DNA of 64,000 nt, taken from positions 2,418,001-2,482,000 of the forward strand of contig NZ_CP042912.1 of the NCBI RefSeq assembly GCF_008087665.1. Reading direction: 5' to 3'. This stretch comes from Mariniblastus fucicola (lineage in GTDB: Bacteria > Planctomycetota > Planctomycetia > Pirellulales > Pirellulaceae). Position 1 is the stretch's first letter, and each line of letters begins with the position of its first letter. The notes below the pieces were generated by a model. The model did not search any database. It was given only the letters and a program-made list of their open reading frames with translations, and was not told the DNA's origin. This document shows, one piece after another, positions 16,143 through 25,400 of this stretch. A program made the position numbers and the translations under genes.

Positions 16143-16473
16143 ATGCAGCATCAATGGAAACCCAATCAACAAATCATACGCGCTTTCTGAAGAGGACGGA
16201 TGTGAAACCTTGATTGAATTTTCTAGGTTTTCTTGGGGTTGAAGTAGATCTTAGTCCGTTCTTGCCAATGTTTACCGCAGCACGTTGCGCCATTCAGCGA
16301 CATTTTCTCGTTCCCAGAGTGCGTTCTCAAATAGGCATGAAAAGGAGACCGTCGGGAAAAACAAGTTGGAAGCAAGTGCTAGACCCGTGCCATTGATGTA
16401 CTTCGAATTGGTTCTCTGGCCTGCTCCCAAAAAGTTGTTCCATGTGATAAGAGGTTCTACTGAGCCTTGACCT
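16143..16473. other. Intergenic region, possible gene remnant
   Basis: No complete gene is visible. On the minus strand, 16272-16473 has a coding-like stretch ending 'FENALWERENVAEWRNVLR' before a stop. It could be the C-terminus of a protein gene cut by the IS that starts at 16474. I do not recognise it. Confidence 0.3.
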
Positions 16474-16516
16474 TGCCCCGAATTGAGTCCACTTGGAGCG
16501 TGAGTTTTTCTTTCCC

Positions 16517-17392
16517 TCAGGCAGTGTTCGGAGACTGAGGCGTAGCCGAAGTCGGAGAACACTGCCGGACCGCAAACTCGTTGGGAGTCAGCTGACCCAA
16601 GCTACTATGCGGTCGATTCTGGTTGTAGTCTTTCCTCCACTGATCAAGTTTCTCCTGAGCATCCTCTAAGGAAAGGAACCAGTTCTCATTCAAGCATTCT
16701 TGCCGAACACGCCCATTGAACGACTCTATCACGGCATTATCGGTTGGTTTGCCGGGACGGCTGAAATCAAGCTTAACCTTGTTCCAGTATGCCCACCAAT
16801 CCAAACTCTGGGAAATGAACTCAGGTCCATTGTCCACCTGAATCACTTCAGGGAATCCGTGGACCTTGCAAACTTTTTCCAGAATCTGAACGACATGGTC
16901 GCCCGTCATTCTTTGGCCTGACTCGATCGCGAGGCTAACTCGACTAAAGTTATCGACCAACGTCAGAAGCCGAAAACGACGCCCACAATACAGCTGATCC
17001 GACATGAAGTCCATGCTCCAGCGCTCCCGAGTACGAGTTGGAGAAGCTCTTTCTTCACGAATCTGGCAGCTCCGGTTACGGCGAGGCCGCTTGCGACGCA
17101 TGGCCAGGCCTTCCTCCTTGTAAACCCGGTAGACCAGTTTGTGGTTGACCTTTCAACCCTCTCGTTGCAAGAGAACATGAAGGCGGCGATAGCCGTAGTG
17201 AACACGGCTCGTGGCCAAATCACGAAGTTTGATACGAAGATCTGCCCGATCATCTTTAACACTTTTGTATCGGTGGCTGGACTTGGGGAATCCAGTCGCC
17301 AACAGTGCGCGACGTTCGCTAACTTCATAGGAAACTTGAAGCTTCTTAACGATCGTCCGCCGACGATCGGGCTTTAGACCTTTCCCTGGACA
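16517..17392 (-). pseudogene. IS3-family transposase orfB (type C) with a nonsense codon
   Basis: The reading frame begins after orfA ('GLKPDRRRTIVKKLQVSYEV') and continues to 'RLHVLLQREG', where TGA (minus strand, 17155-17153) replaces the usual Trp before 'KVNHKLVYRVYKEEGLAM'. It then continues to the end, with Asp in 'RWSMDFMSDQ', Asp in 'VDNGPEFIS' and Glu in 'NAVIESFNGRVRQECL'. The catalytic triad is intact downstream of the stop, so this is a single inactivating change. Translation could restart at the ATG at 17101 and give a truncated protein. Confidence 0.85.
16520..16566 (-). repeat. Palindromic terminator-like repeat (copy 2)
   Basis: A 10-bp perfect stem (GGCAGTGTTC / GAACACTGCC) encloses CTTCGGCTACGCCTCAG when read on the minus strand. 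It is nearly identical to the palindrome at the end of the type-B IS at 14874-14929. Here the orfB stop codon follows the stem directly. Confidence 0.75.
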
Positions 17393-17640
17393 ACGTCCTG
17401 AAGCATCTTCTTGTCGAGTCTAAGGTCCGCGACGAGTTGTTTCAGCTTTCGATTCTCTTCCTCAAGTTGCTTCAAGCGCCGGACTTCAGCAACGCCCATC
17501 CCGGCGAACTTCTTCTTCCACCGATAGTAAGTCTGATCTGTAATTCCCATCTTGCGAACGATATCCACAATGGGCGTTCCCGATTCTCCCTGACGAAGGG
17601 CAAATGCAATTTGCTCCTCCGTGTACCTTTTTCGCTTCAT
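17374..17640 (-). CDS. IS3-family transposase OrfA (type C)
   Basis: An 88-residue OrfA: 'MKRKRYTEEQIAFALRQGES', helix-turn-helix 'ITDQTYYRWKKKFAGM', then a leucine-zipper helix 'LRLDKKMLQDVVQGKV'. It resembles the IS407-like branch of IS3 OrfA proteins. The preceding AGGAGGATCAAA gives a good ribosome-binding site. OrfB, which follows in another frame, is broken, so the element is probably immobile by itself. Confidence 0.88.
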   Translation of the reverse strand: MKRKRYTEEQIAFALRQGESGTPIVDIVRKMGITDQTYYRWKKKFAGMGVAEVRRLKQLEEENRKLKQLVADLRLDKKMLQDVVQGKV

Positions 17641-17830
17641 TTTGATCCTCCTGGATTGTGAAAAATACCAAATTTTTTCACGCTCTGCATGGATCAGGAT
17701 TCGGGGGCAAGATCAAAGCAATCTCGTAAACTAACTTCACGAAATTCAGACTTTCATTGTAACACTCTGATATAACCGCATACGTGTAGTAGCGGAGTTA
17801 CTTTTTGAAACACTTAGCGAGAGCAAGCTC

Positions 17831-19144
17831 ATGATGTTGGCCAAACAGATGTTGTTCGCACCACTGGTCGTCTTTTTGGCAATCTTGGCGGAGGGGAATT
17901 TGGATGCCCAGGGGAACAATCAGGTTGTTCCAACGCTTCCGCCAACGACAACCCAGCAAAGCAGCACACTGGTGCCGCCTACCAACATCCAATCGGCCCC
18001 AGTGCAAGGAACTCAGCAGTTAGTCGTGCCGCAACAAAGTTTTCCCCAACAGCAGCAAAGATTGGTCCAACCTCAGCAGGGATTTCCTCAAAAATAAGGA
18101 TTCCCGCAGCAGCAATTTACGCAACCTCAACAGGTCGTTCCGCAACAGCAATTTCAACAGCAGCAATTTGGGCAGCAAGGAAACTTTCAGCAACAACTAG
18201 GCAATTTCCAGCAGGGGGGAGTTCAGCAGCAGTTTCAGCAACCGCCAAACGCATTGAGCAAAGCCCAGCTACGCGATATCGAGACGATGACCTCGCAGTT
18301 GACTCAATACACGAAAATGTTGCATGACCAACACCATGCCTTTCTTGAAGGACAACGGCATGGTCAGAAACTGGACGATGACGTCACGGCGCTTGAGCGG
18401 CAGGCGGAAGCATTGCAAGCGACTGTTACGCAATCAGACGGTAGCCAACAATCCATGCAGCAAATGCGTGGAAGCGCGAGTGACTTCTTGCAGCTTTCTT
18501 TTCGAATTTCGCGTACGATTGATTTGACTCAACCTTGGCTTCGCGGCGGGCAGGCTCAAAACGGAATCACTCAAATGCGACAAGTGGCTCAAGGAACAAC
18601 CACTATTGCTTTGCGTGTCGATCAGTACCTGCCCGTCGATACACAGTTGATTGACCGCCAGACGGAAATCCTCGAGGCGGCGGTAAAAGAACTGCACGAC
18701 GAGTTTCATGAGCATCTGGAAGGTTACGAAGTTTCAAGACATCTTGATGTAGACGTTGAAGGTGTAGAGACGCTTGTCGAGCACATGCACGGATTGGCCC
18801 ACAATAAAAACTGGGGACAAATCAACTTCACTCATCGCTGGCAAGATATCGGTCAGGTGAAACAGAAAACGGCTCACATTGAATCGCTTTTTGTTCGGCA
18901 AGCTCAAATTGGCGTGCGGACTCAGGATTGGATCGGGATCGAACATTCTAGAGATGCGATTACTGATGTGCTCTCTTCCGCATATTTGTTGGAGCACATG
19001 ATCCGAAAGACTCAGCCAGTGCAACAACAGCAGCCAATCCGGCAACCCATTCGAGACACTCGACCACTAAGGGATCGCCACGGTCACCCAGTTGATCCAA
19101 ACAGGGCCTTGGACCGCCATGGCCATTCGCGCGATCACCGATAG
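17831..19144 (+). pseudogene. Secreted Q/P-rich helical protein, interrupted by TAA
   Basis: One frame of 438 codons runs from ATG 17831 to 19144, broken only by TAA at 18095-18097. The N-terminus is a signal peptide ('MLFAPLVVFLAILAEGNLDA'). A Gln/Pro-rich spacer of about 120 residues follows and continues on both sides of the stop ('QPQQGFPQK', stop, 'GFPQQQFTQPQQVV'), so CAA to TAA is the likely change. The C-terminal 290 residues are helical ('LSKAQLRDIETMTSQLTQYT') and end in a His/Arg tail ('RDRHGHPVDPNRALDRHGH'). An envelope protein of unknown function, now probably a pseudogene. Sequencing error is possible. Confidence 0.7.
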
Positions 19145-19271
19145 AGATAAGCGGTTGCGAACAATGCTCTGTAGTAAACTGATCCTTGCCAATGTGGTAG
19201 CTGGCCTTGCACCGAGGTTCAACGTTTGGAAAGTTGGCATTGTTGCATTTGAATCAGACCAAGGATCTTCC

Positions 19272-20018
19272 ATGCGGTTCGTAATTTATGCCGTCGCACT
19301 TATTGTCAGCTTCTTCTTGATTGGATGCGATCAAAGCAAGGAAGCAAATCAGCAGACCGAAGGTCGAACATCAACAAACAAGCTGGAGCAGATTCGCTTG
19401 CACTTTGCCGGGTTTACCAAAAGCAAGAGCGGCGCAACGTGAATGGCCTGACCCGATGCGGTCAATGAGGCTCTGGATGGGCTTCCCGGAATTGAAGAAG
19501 TTGAGATGGAACTGGATCGCGATGAGTTCATCATCGCATACGATTCCGATAGAGTTTCCAAGGCAGAGATTCTTGCTGCCTGTGACAAGTCCGGATTTCC
19601 GGCAACTGTTGTGCAGAATGTGCAAGTTGGTAATGCCAACGACGCTCTTGTTTCGTCAAGTGAGTTTACGCCACCTCCGCTTTATGCCGAGGCACTCGCC
19701 AAAGCAAAGAGCGAGAACAAACCGCTCGTTCTGGACTTCATGGCCGTTTGGTGTTCTCCCTGCAAACGGCTTGTCAGCGAAACTTTCGTCGACGAAGAGG
19801 TTGCTGCTCTTCTGGAGAAATGTGTATTCCTCAAGATCGACACGGATGAGTATCCTGACCTTGCCAAACAGTTCAAAGTCGCCAGCCTTCCAGATATTCG
19901 GTTTCTTTCACCTCAAGGAAAGCAGGTCAAAAAACTAAACGGTTTTCAAACACCCGAGTCGTTTGAGAATGAGTTACGTCATTTACTCAGTGTTAAAGAG
20001 AAGGGTTCAGCAAATTAG
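19272..20018 (+). CDS. Candidate selenoprotein: HMA-thioredoxin lipoprotein with UxxU
   Basis: A 248-codon frame interrupted only by TGA codons 57 (19440-19442) and 60 (19449-19451). The lipoprotein signal is 'MRFVIYAVALIVSFFLIGC'. Around the TGAs the protein reads S-G-A-T-[TGA]-M-A-[TGA]-P-D-A-V-N-E-A-L, then 'DGLPGIEEVEMELDRDEF' and 'ACDKSGFPATVV'. This is a heavy-metal-associated (HMA) domain in which both cysteines of the CxxC metal site are TGA. A thioredoxin domain follows with 'VLDFMAVWCSPCKRL'. A stem-loop at 19467-19485 fits a bacterial selenocysteine insertion element. I interpret both TGAs as selenocysteine; a doubly mutated pseudogene is the alternative. The 3' end overlaps the VOC gene by four bases. 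Confidence 0.72.
19467..19485 (+). promoter_or_regulatory. Possible bacterial SECIS element (HMA-thioredoxin gene)
   Basis: GAGGCTC (19467-19473) pairs with GGGCTTC (19479-19485) with five standard and two wobble pairs, leaving the loop TGGAT. The G at loop position two lies 24 nt after the second TGA and 33 nt after the first. Both distances are within the 16-37 nt window used for bacterial selenocysteine insertion elements. It lies inside the coding frame, as in bacteria. Confidence 0.55.
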
Positions 20019-20398
20019 CTCTGTGCTTCGCCGATACAATAGCACAAGCCATCGGGTGCGATGACGAAGAACAGCCGATACGTCGTGTCACCATGTTTCT
20101 GCATTTGAAGTTCCGCTTTGAAACTTGAGTCGTACGATCGAAGTTCAGCCACAGCCGCCTCGACATCGTCGACCTCAAAGAAACAGCCTTCTTGTGCAGG
20201 ATCACCGCCGTTTTCGGCCAGTCCAATTTGAATCGTATCCCGCTCAAGCACCGCCTTGCGACATCCCTCTTCCGATCGCGACGCAACGCGAAAGCCCATC
20301 TTCGACTCGTAAAACGGAATCGCCGTGTCGATATCTCGAACCGGAAGGCTCATGGCGTCATCGGCGTAGGGCGAAGCTCGAAAGAATTCTGCAGTCAT
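20015..20398 (-). CDS. VOC superfamily (glyoxalase-like) protein, copy 1
   Basis: A 127-residue single-domain vicinal-oxygen-chelate protein: 'LPVRDIDTAIPFYESKMGF' is the typical first beta-alpha-beta unit, and 'CFFEVDDVEAAVAELRSY' starts the second half. The family covers glyoxalases, dioxygenases and resistance proteins that bind a metal or a toxin; the substrate here is unknown. It lies downstream of merR on the same strand. A second copy, 117 of 127 residues identical by my count, is at 46934-47317. Confidence 0.85.
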   Translation of the reverse strand: MTAEFFRASPYADDAMSLPVRDIDTAIPFYESKMGFRVASRSEEGCRKAVLERDTIQIGLAENGGDPAQEGCFFEVDDVEAAVAELRSYDSSFKAELQMQKHGDTTYRLFFVIAPDGLCYCIGEAQS

Positions 20399-20586
20399 TG
20401 GGTTTTGCGATCTACTACGACGTTAATTTAGGAACCAAGCCTTGTCAGACTGCACGCGGCAAAGCAGGAATCTGTCACTGAGCTTATTCAAATGGTGACG
20501 CCAAGGTTCTATCAGCGTATTGATTTGATTTTCAGGAATTGCCATATCGAACGGACGAGAACAAGGTCGGGAAGTCTACCGCTGCT

Positions 20587-21003
20587 TTATAGTTCCTTTC
20601 CAAGATCGTTGTCAATCAACGCATCAATGATTGGGCATCCTTTGACTGATCCCTCTCCGGAACAGTTTTCTACCAACTCGGACAAAGCTTGTTCCGCTTT
20701 TTGAAGCTCGGCAATCCTGCTGCGAAGCGTTTCAGCTTTTTGGGACGCGATGTTTTTGACGGCAGCACGATCGTTTTTCGGGCAATCAGCCAAGGCCAAC
20801 AGATCTTTGATTTCGTCAAGCTTGAAGCCAAGTTCTTTTGCACGTTTGATGAACCGAATCCTCTCCACGACGCTGCGTGGGTAGATGCGGTACGTACCAG
20901 TTGCGACTGGCTGTTCGATCAATCCTTTTCTCTCATAAAATCGGATCGTTTCGACGCCAACCTCGGCGGCCTTCGCGACCTTTCCAATTGTGAATCCAGT
21001 CAT
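20587..21003 (-). CDS. merR: MerR-family metal-responsive regulator
   Basis: A 138-residue MerR-type activator from ATG 21003 (AAAGGAATT upstream). The winged helix-turn-helix is 'FTIGKVAKAAEVGVETIRFY' then 'ERKGLIEQP'. Three cysteines (Cys74, Cys114, Cys123) occupy positions like the mercury ligands of MerR from Tn501 (Cys82, Cys117, Cys126). The last two match exactly in context ('SELVENCSGEGSVKGCPII'); the first spacing is five residues longer. Such proteins bind between -35 and -10 and twist the promoter when metal binds. Hg(II), or another soft metal, is the likely effector. Neighbours on the same strand are the tandem-TGA lipoprotein upstream and the VOC protein downstream. Confidence 0.85.
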   Translation of the reverse strand: MTGFTIGKVAKAAEVGVETIRFYERKGLIEQPVATGTYRIYPRSVVERIRFIKRAKELGFKLDEIKDLLALADCPKNDRAAVKNIASQKAETLRSRIAELQKAEQALSELVENCSGEGSVKGCPIIDALIDNDLGKEL

Positions 21004-21164
21004 TTGAATTCCTTTGTTTTTCTTTTGTTGACGCTTCACTAAAACTCAAATTCGAGATTGTCGAGTCGCATTCGCCATACGGTTCCTGCTGACTCGACAC
21101 TCGTACTCGGAAATGCACTTCCCCGTAAAAGTGCACATTCGAGCAATAATTTCATGAGTTCCGA

Positions 21165-21407
21165 TCAGCTACTTTCACTCTTGCCTTCACTGGCATCAGG
21201 CTCACTTTTTGTTGTTTCATCAGCCTCCTGTTCTTCCGATTTGGTTTCAACAGGCGGTGTTGTTGATGCGTCCGAACCGGACGCTGATTTTGACTGTCAT
21301 CAGCCGCCAGCTGGTGCCGCTGCAGGCACCGCAGGTTCTGGAGATGAGCATCCGCCAAGGCATAAGCACATGGCGAAAACGAATAAGGCGTTGGTTAGTT
21401 TTGACAT
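21165..21407 (-). CDS. Candidate selenoprotein: small lipoprotein with tandem TGA
   Basis: An 80-codon frame from ATG 21407 to TGA 21165, interrupted by TGA-TGA at codons 36-37 (21302-21297). The lipoprotein signal is 'MSKLTNALFVFAMCLCLGGC'. Then comes 'SSPEPAVPAAAPAGG', the two TGAs, 'QSKSASGSDASTTPPVETK' and an acidic, Ser-rich tail. The downstream part has normal composition for such a lipoprotein, so it does not look like read-through noise. A perfect 7-bp hairpin follows at 21284-21268. A Sec-Sec pair replacing a Cys-Cys metal site is my interpretation; Cys-Cys pairs are common in the neighbouring secreted proteins. The alternative is a 35-residue peptide or a pseudogene. The ribosome-binding site (GAGAG) is weak. 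Confidence 0.58.
21268..21284 (-). promoter_or_regulatory. Possible bacterial SECIS element (tandem-TGA lipoprotein)
   Basis: Read on the minus strand, GCGTCCG, loop GTT, CGGACGC forms a perfect 7-bp hairpin. The first loop base is G and lies 20 nt after the second TGA and 23 nt after the first, inside the 16-37 nt range. The top (CCGGUUCGG) contains GGU, as in the E. coli fdhF element. Confidence 0.6.
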
Positions 21408-21458
21408 TTTTAACTCTCAAAATTTGTTGGTTCTGTAGTTTTACTCTTCTAAATCCAC

Positions 21459-22286
21459 TTACTCTTGCTTGCTGGAAGCAGCGATCTGCGCATCAAGCTT
21501 CGCCACATAGGCTGCTGGATCGGCGTCGATCTTCTTGATGCATGGAGGACAACAAACGAAAATCTTGCGACCGTTGACGACAGTCGATTTCATCGAAGCA
21601 TCAACCGCTTTGCCCATCACCGGGCACGTTTTCTGAGCAGTAGCAAGGTTGGTCTGGATTGTCTTCCAATGTTCTGCGTTGAGTGCTTTGCCGACGCAGC
21701 CTTTGCAGCAAAGGAAAGCGACTTCCTTTTCGCCCACTTTGACTTTGATGGGAGCGCCCATAGAGCCAAGCTTTTGGCCAGACACCGGGCAGATGCCTTG
21801 TGCCATTGCGTGGAGCTGATCGCTTTTTGCCTGACGTTCTTTCGCAACGAAAGAGACGTAACTGGCGTTCACTTTCTTCAAAGAACCGTCAGCATCCGCT
21901 TGGATCTTGGCGATACATGGTGGGCAGCAAACAAAAACTTGCTGACCATTGACGACTGTCGATTTCATCGAGGCGTCGACTGGTTTGCCCATGATGGGGC
22001 ACGTTCCTTGAGCCGCTGCGATGTTTGTTTGGATCGTTTTCCAATGTTCGGCATTCAACTCTTTTCCTTGGCAGCCTTTGCAACAAAGGAAAGCGACTTG
22101 CTCGCCGACTTTGACTTTGACGGGATCGCCCATAGAACCAAGGGCTCCGCCGGAGACGGGGCAGATTTTCTGTACGGCAATCTGCAATTGATCGGCATCA
22201 GTTAGCGTGCTTTTCTGTTGTGTTTCTTGAGCGATCGCCGAAACCGCAAGCAATGCAACGGCAACGAATGTTAGTAGTGTCTTCAT
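21459..22286 (-). CDS. Secreted protein with four Cys-rich metal-binding repeats
   Basis: A 275-residue protein with a signal peptide ('MKTLLTFVAVALLAVSAIA'). It has two alternating module types, each present twice: 'CPVSGGALGSMGDPVKVKVG' ending 'AFLCCKGC', and 'CPIMGKPVDASMKSTVVNG' ending 'VFVCCPPC'. They resemble YHS/TRASH-type metal-binding domains with a CP...CCxxC ligand set. The same module occurs twice at the C-terminus of the adaptor at 26039-28321. It follows the RND gene on the same strand, so it is probably part of that operon and acts as a periplasmic metal store or chaperone. The metal is unknown; Cu or Hg is likely. Confidence 0.82.
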   Translation of the reverse strand: MKTLLTFVAVALLAVSAIAQETQQKSTLTDADQLQIAVQKICPVSGGALGSMGDPVKVKVGEQVAFLCCKGCQGKELNAEHWKTIQTNIAAAQGTCPIMGKPVDASMKSTVVNGQQVFVCCPPCIAKIQADADGSLKKVNASYVSFVAKERQAKSDQLHAMAQGICPVSGQKLGSMGAPIKVKVGEKEVAFLCCKGCVGKALNAEHWKTIQTNLATAQKTCPVMGKAVDASMKSTVVNGRKIFVCCPPCIKKIDADPAAYVAKLDAQIAASSKQE

Positions 22287-22403
22287 ATCTCACCTGTGTC
22301 TGTTAAATGTCGTGGGTTCCAATGGTTCCCGAATTTTCAAAAAGTAAATTAAGTACTAGAGATTGAGTTTCATTTTTCTGGGGTCATATTTTTTGGCACT
22401 CCT

Positions 22404-25400
22404 TTAGGTTTCGATCTCGGGGGTCGTTTCAAGGACGATTCCCATCTTCATTTTGAATTCTGCGATAGCGCAATAAACGGTAGGCACGACGAAAGACGAG
22501 AACGGTTCGATCAGCATGCCGCCAAAGACCGGGATCGCCATCGCACGAGCGACATCTGCTCCTCGGCCATCAGAAAGTAGTACGGGTAGCAAAGCGACGA
22601 GCGTTGTCACCGTGGTCATCAGGCAAGGCCGAACGCGTTTCATCCCTGCGTCGTAGACGGTTTCGCGAAGTTCGTCGATCGTTTTTGGATTACGTCGCCT
22701 GACGAGTTGTTGGATGTAAGTCGCCATAACGACGCCATCATCGACGGCGATACCGAACAGGGCGATGAAGCCGATCCAGATCGCTGTGTTCATCTGCACA
22801 TCCGCAATCGCGATCGCAACCATCCCTGCGGCGAACGAAACGGGAATGGCTGAAAAGATCGTGGCGGCAATGGAGAAGTTCCTGAAGCTCAAATAGAGCA
22901 AGAAAAAGTTGATCAACATCGCCAGCGGAACCAATCCCAGCGGAACCCAGTTCAGCACCCACGCAATTCGATCCTGTATGGAGTTGATCTCCTTTGGGTA
23001 GTCCAGATCAAGCAGCGGCCCCAGCCACGCAAGCCGAAGATTGGACTTCACTTGGTTTTCAAATGATCCAACCGGCACCATCTCAAAATTGCCGTCCGGA
23101 AACTCAAGTTCGCCGCTGGCTCTGGCGTTGGTCAGCGTTTTCATTGCTGAATTGACGGTTTCAATGTCGCCTTGAACGCCGGACGGAGAGAAGATCACGT
23201 GCGCGACCAACCGCGAATCTTCGCTGTTGATCATGCCCGGCCCCCAAGAGGTACTCGTGGTGGCAAGGCGTTCCAATGGAACGATGTCACCGGTCGGTGT
23301 TACGACGGGAACTTTGTCAAGTAAATCAACTTGCTCGCGTATGTCTCGGCGGAAGCGAACTTGAACCGGGTATCGTTCGCGGCCTTCGACGGTATTGGTA
23401 ACGTTGACGCCACCAAGTCCCGCACCAACAATTTCGTTTACCATCTCGGTTGTCATTCCGTAACGGGCCGACTGATCGCGATCGACTTCGAACTCGAAAT
23501 AGGGTTTACCAAGAACAACGTCTGGATTGACTGTTCTTTCATCGACAAGCGGATTGGTTTTCAACACGTCTGCCACTCGATTGGCTGCGATCCCGAGTCC
23601 CTCAAGCGAATCGCCGTAGACGCGAATCGCCATCGGAGCTTTGATTCCGCTGGCCAACATGACGACTCGACCTTGGATCGGTTGCAGCGGAGACGCCAGT
23701 GTCACGCCGGGCAAAGTTGCAACGGCATTGACTTCATCCCAAATGGCCTTCGCATCGACACCATCCCGCCACTGATCTCGCGGCTTGAGCATGATGTAGG
23801 TTTCGACCATTGTGACCGGAGCAGGATCGAGTGCCGAATCGACTCGGCCAATCTTGCCCAAGACATTTTCAACCTCCGGGATCTGTTGGATCATCGCGTC
23901 TTGCGTTTGCAAAACTTCCATCGCTTGGGAAAAGCTTGCCGCCGGATAGAGACTGGGCATGTAAAACCAGCTTCCTTCGTCCAACGCGATCCAGTCATCT
24001 GACTCAAGGCCGGTGAATGTGTGCTTTGCGTCGACGTAACCGGGAAGTTCATTTAGCTCGGCTCCGAGCCGATTAGCGACCTTTTCGATAGGAGCAAGAA
24101 TCGTTGGGAAGCCGAACCAAGCCCCCGCACCAACAAAGATGATGAAAGCGGGAAAGGAGAGCATCAACAGTTTGTGTCGCAGAGCAAATCGTAACCGCGC
24201 TGCATAGAGAAACCGGATCAATCCACTCACCGGATTTTCTTCAATCGGGCGAATTCGCTCTCGCAGAATCCACCAGCCGATTGCGAAGCCAAGAACGGAA
24301 ACCACTGCCGTCAGCCACTCCAGCGGAATCGTTTCGACAGGTTGCAATCCGAGCTTGGGAACGGCGACCGACAACCAGTTGATCGCTGCGACGCAGACGT
24401 CATTCAGGTGATGGCCCCAGACGAACTGACACAACAGTCCCGCGATGGCGGCAACTCCGAGCGCTCCCACGAAGGCAGCCCACTTTGGCGTTCGACTGCT
24501 TTTCAGGAACAGTCGGCACAGGGTTGGGACAACGGTGACCGCAACGATCAGGCTGGCAACGATGGCGAATGTTTTTGTCCAAGCCAGCGGTGAGAACAGT
24601 CTTTGATCGCGACCGGTGAGAAAGAAAACGGGTAGGAAGCTGACGACCGTTGTGCTGACCGCAGTCACCACCGCCGGAGCGACCTCAGTTGCGGCGCGGC
24701 GGATGACATCGACACGAGTCTCCGTGCTGCCACCGTCGATGAGACCTTCGGAGGCCCCGTCTTTTTCCCAATCCGCCAAGTGGTCATAGATGTTCTCAAG
24801 GACGATGATGCCCATGTCGACCATCGTTCCGATCGCGATGGCAATTCCGGCAAGCGACATGATGTTCGCATCCACACTGAAGACATTCATGGCGATGAAC
24901 GCAATCAGCACAGCCAGCGGCAAAGAAATGGCAATGATCAGGCTGGCCCGAAAATGCAACAGGAACAAGATGACGATCGCGATCGTGACCAACGTCTCCT
25001 GCATCAAAGCTTCGCTGAGCGTGTGGACGGTTTCGTCAATCAGAAACGTGCGGTCGTAGATGCCTGTTATTTTGACACCGCCGAGTTCAGGTTCGAGAGA
25101 AGCGATCTTTGCTTTGACGTTCTCGATGACGGTGCGCGGATTCTCTCGATACCGCATCACGACGACGCCACCGACGGCTTCGGAACCGTTTAAGTCCAAG
25201 GCACCTGTGCGGAAAGCGGGGCCGGTTTGTACAGCGGCCAAGTCACGAACTCGAATCGGCACGCCTTCATTCGATTGCACGACCGTGTCGCCAATTTGCT
25301 CGATGGTTTCTTCTTCGGATTTACCCGAACCGAGAAAGCCTTTGCCGCGAACGAGATATTCCATCCCAGAAGTCTCAGCGGTCTTCGCACCGACTTCCGC

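Larger units (their letters stand above)
16474..17709 (-). mobile_element. IS3-family element (type C), decayed
   Basis: About 1,236 bp bounded by related inverted repeats: the left end reads TGCCCCGAATT..GAGTCC and the right end, read inward, TGCCCCCGAATCC..GATCC, both reaching GAGCGTGA. orfA is intact and orfB has one nonsense codon. No clear target duplication was found (CCT on the left, AGA on the right). Confidence 0.75.

Noticed and set aside
16272-16473. Minus-strand coding-like stretch next to IS type C
   Set aside because: It may be the end of a gene cut by the IS, but no family is recognised and no continuation was found on the other side of the IS. Mentioned only as intergenic content.
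21058-21438. Plus-strand 126-residue open frame opposite the tandem-TGA lipoprotein
   Set aside because: It is antisense to the lipoprotein gene, has no ribosome-binding site or signal, and its Ser/Ala/Asp/Gly-rich composition mirrors the opposite strand.
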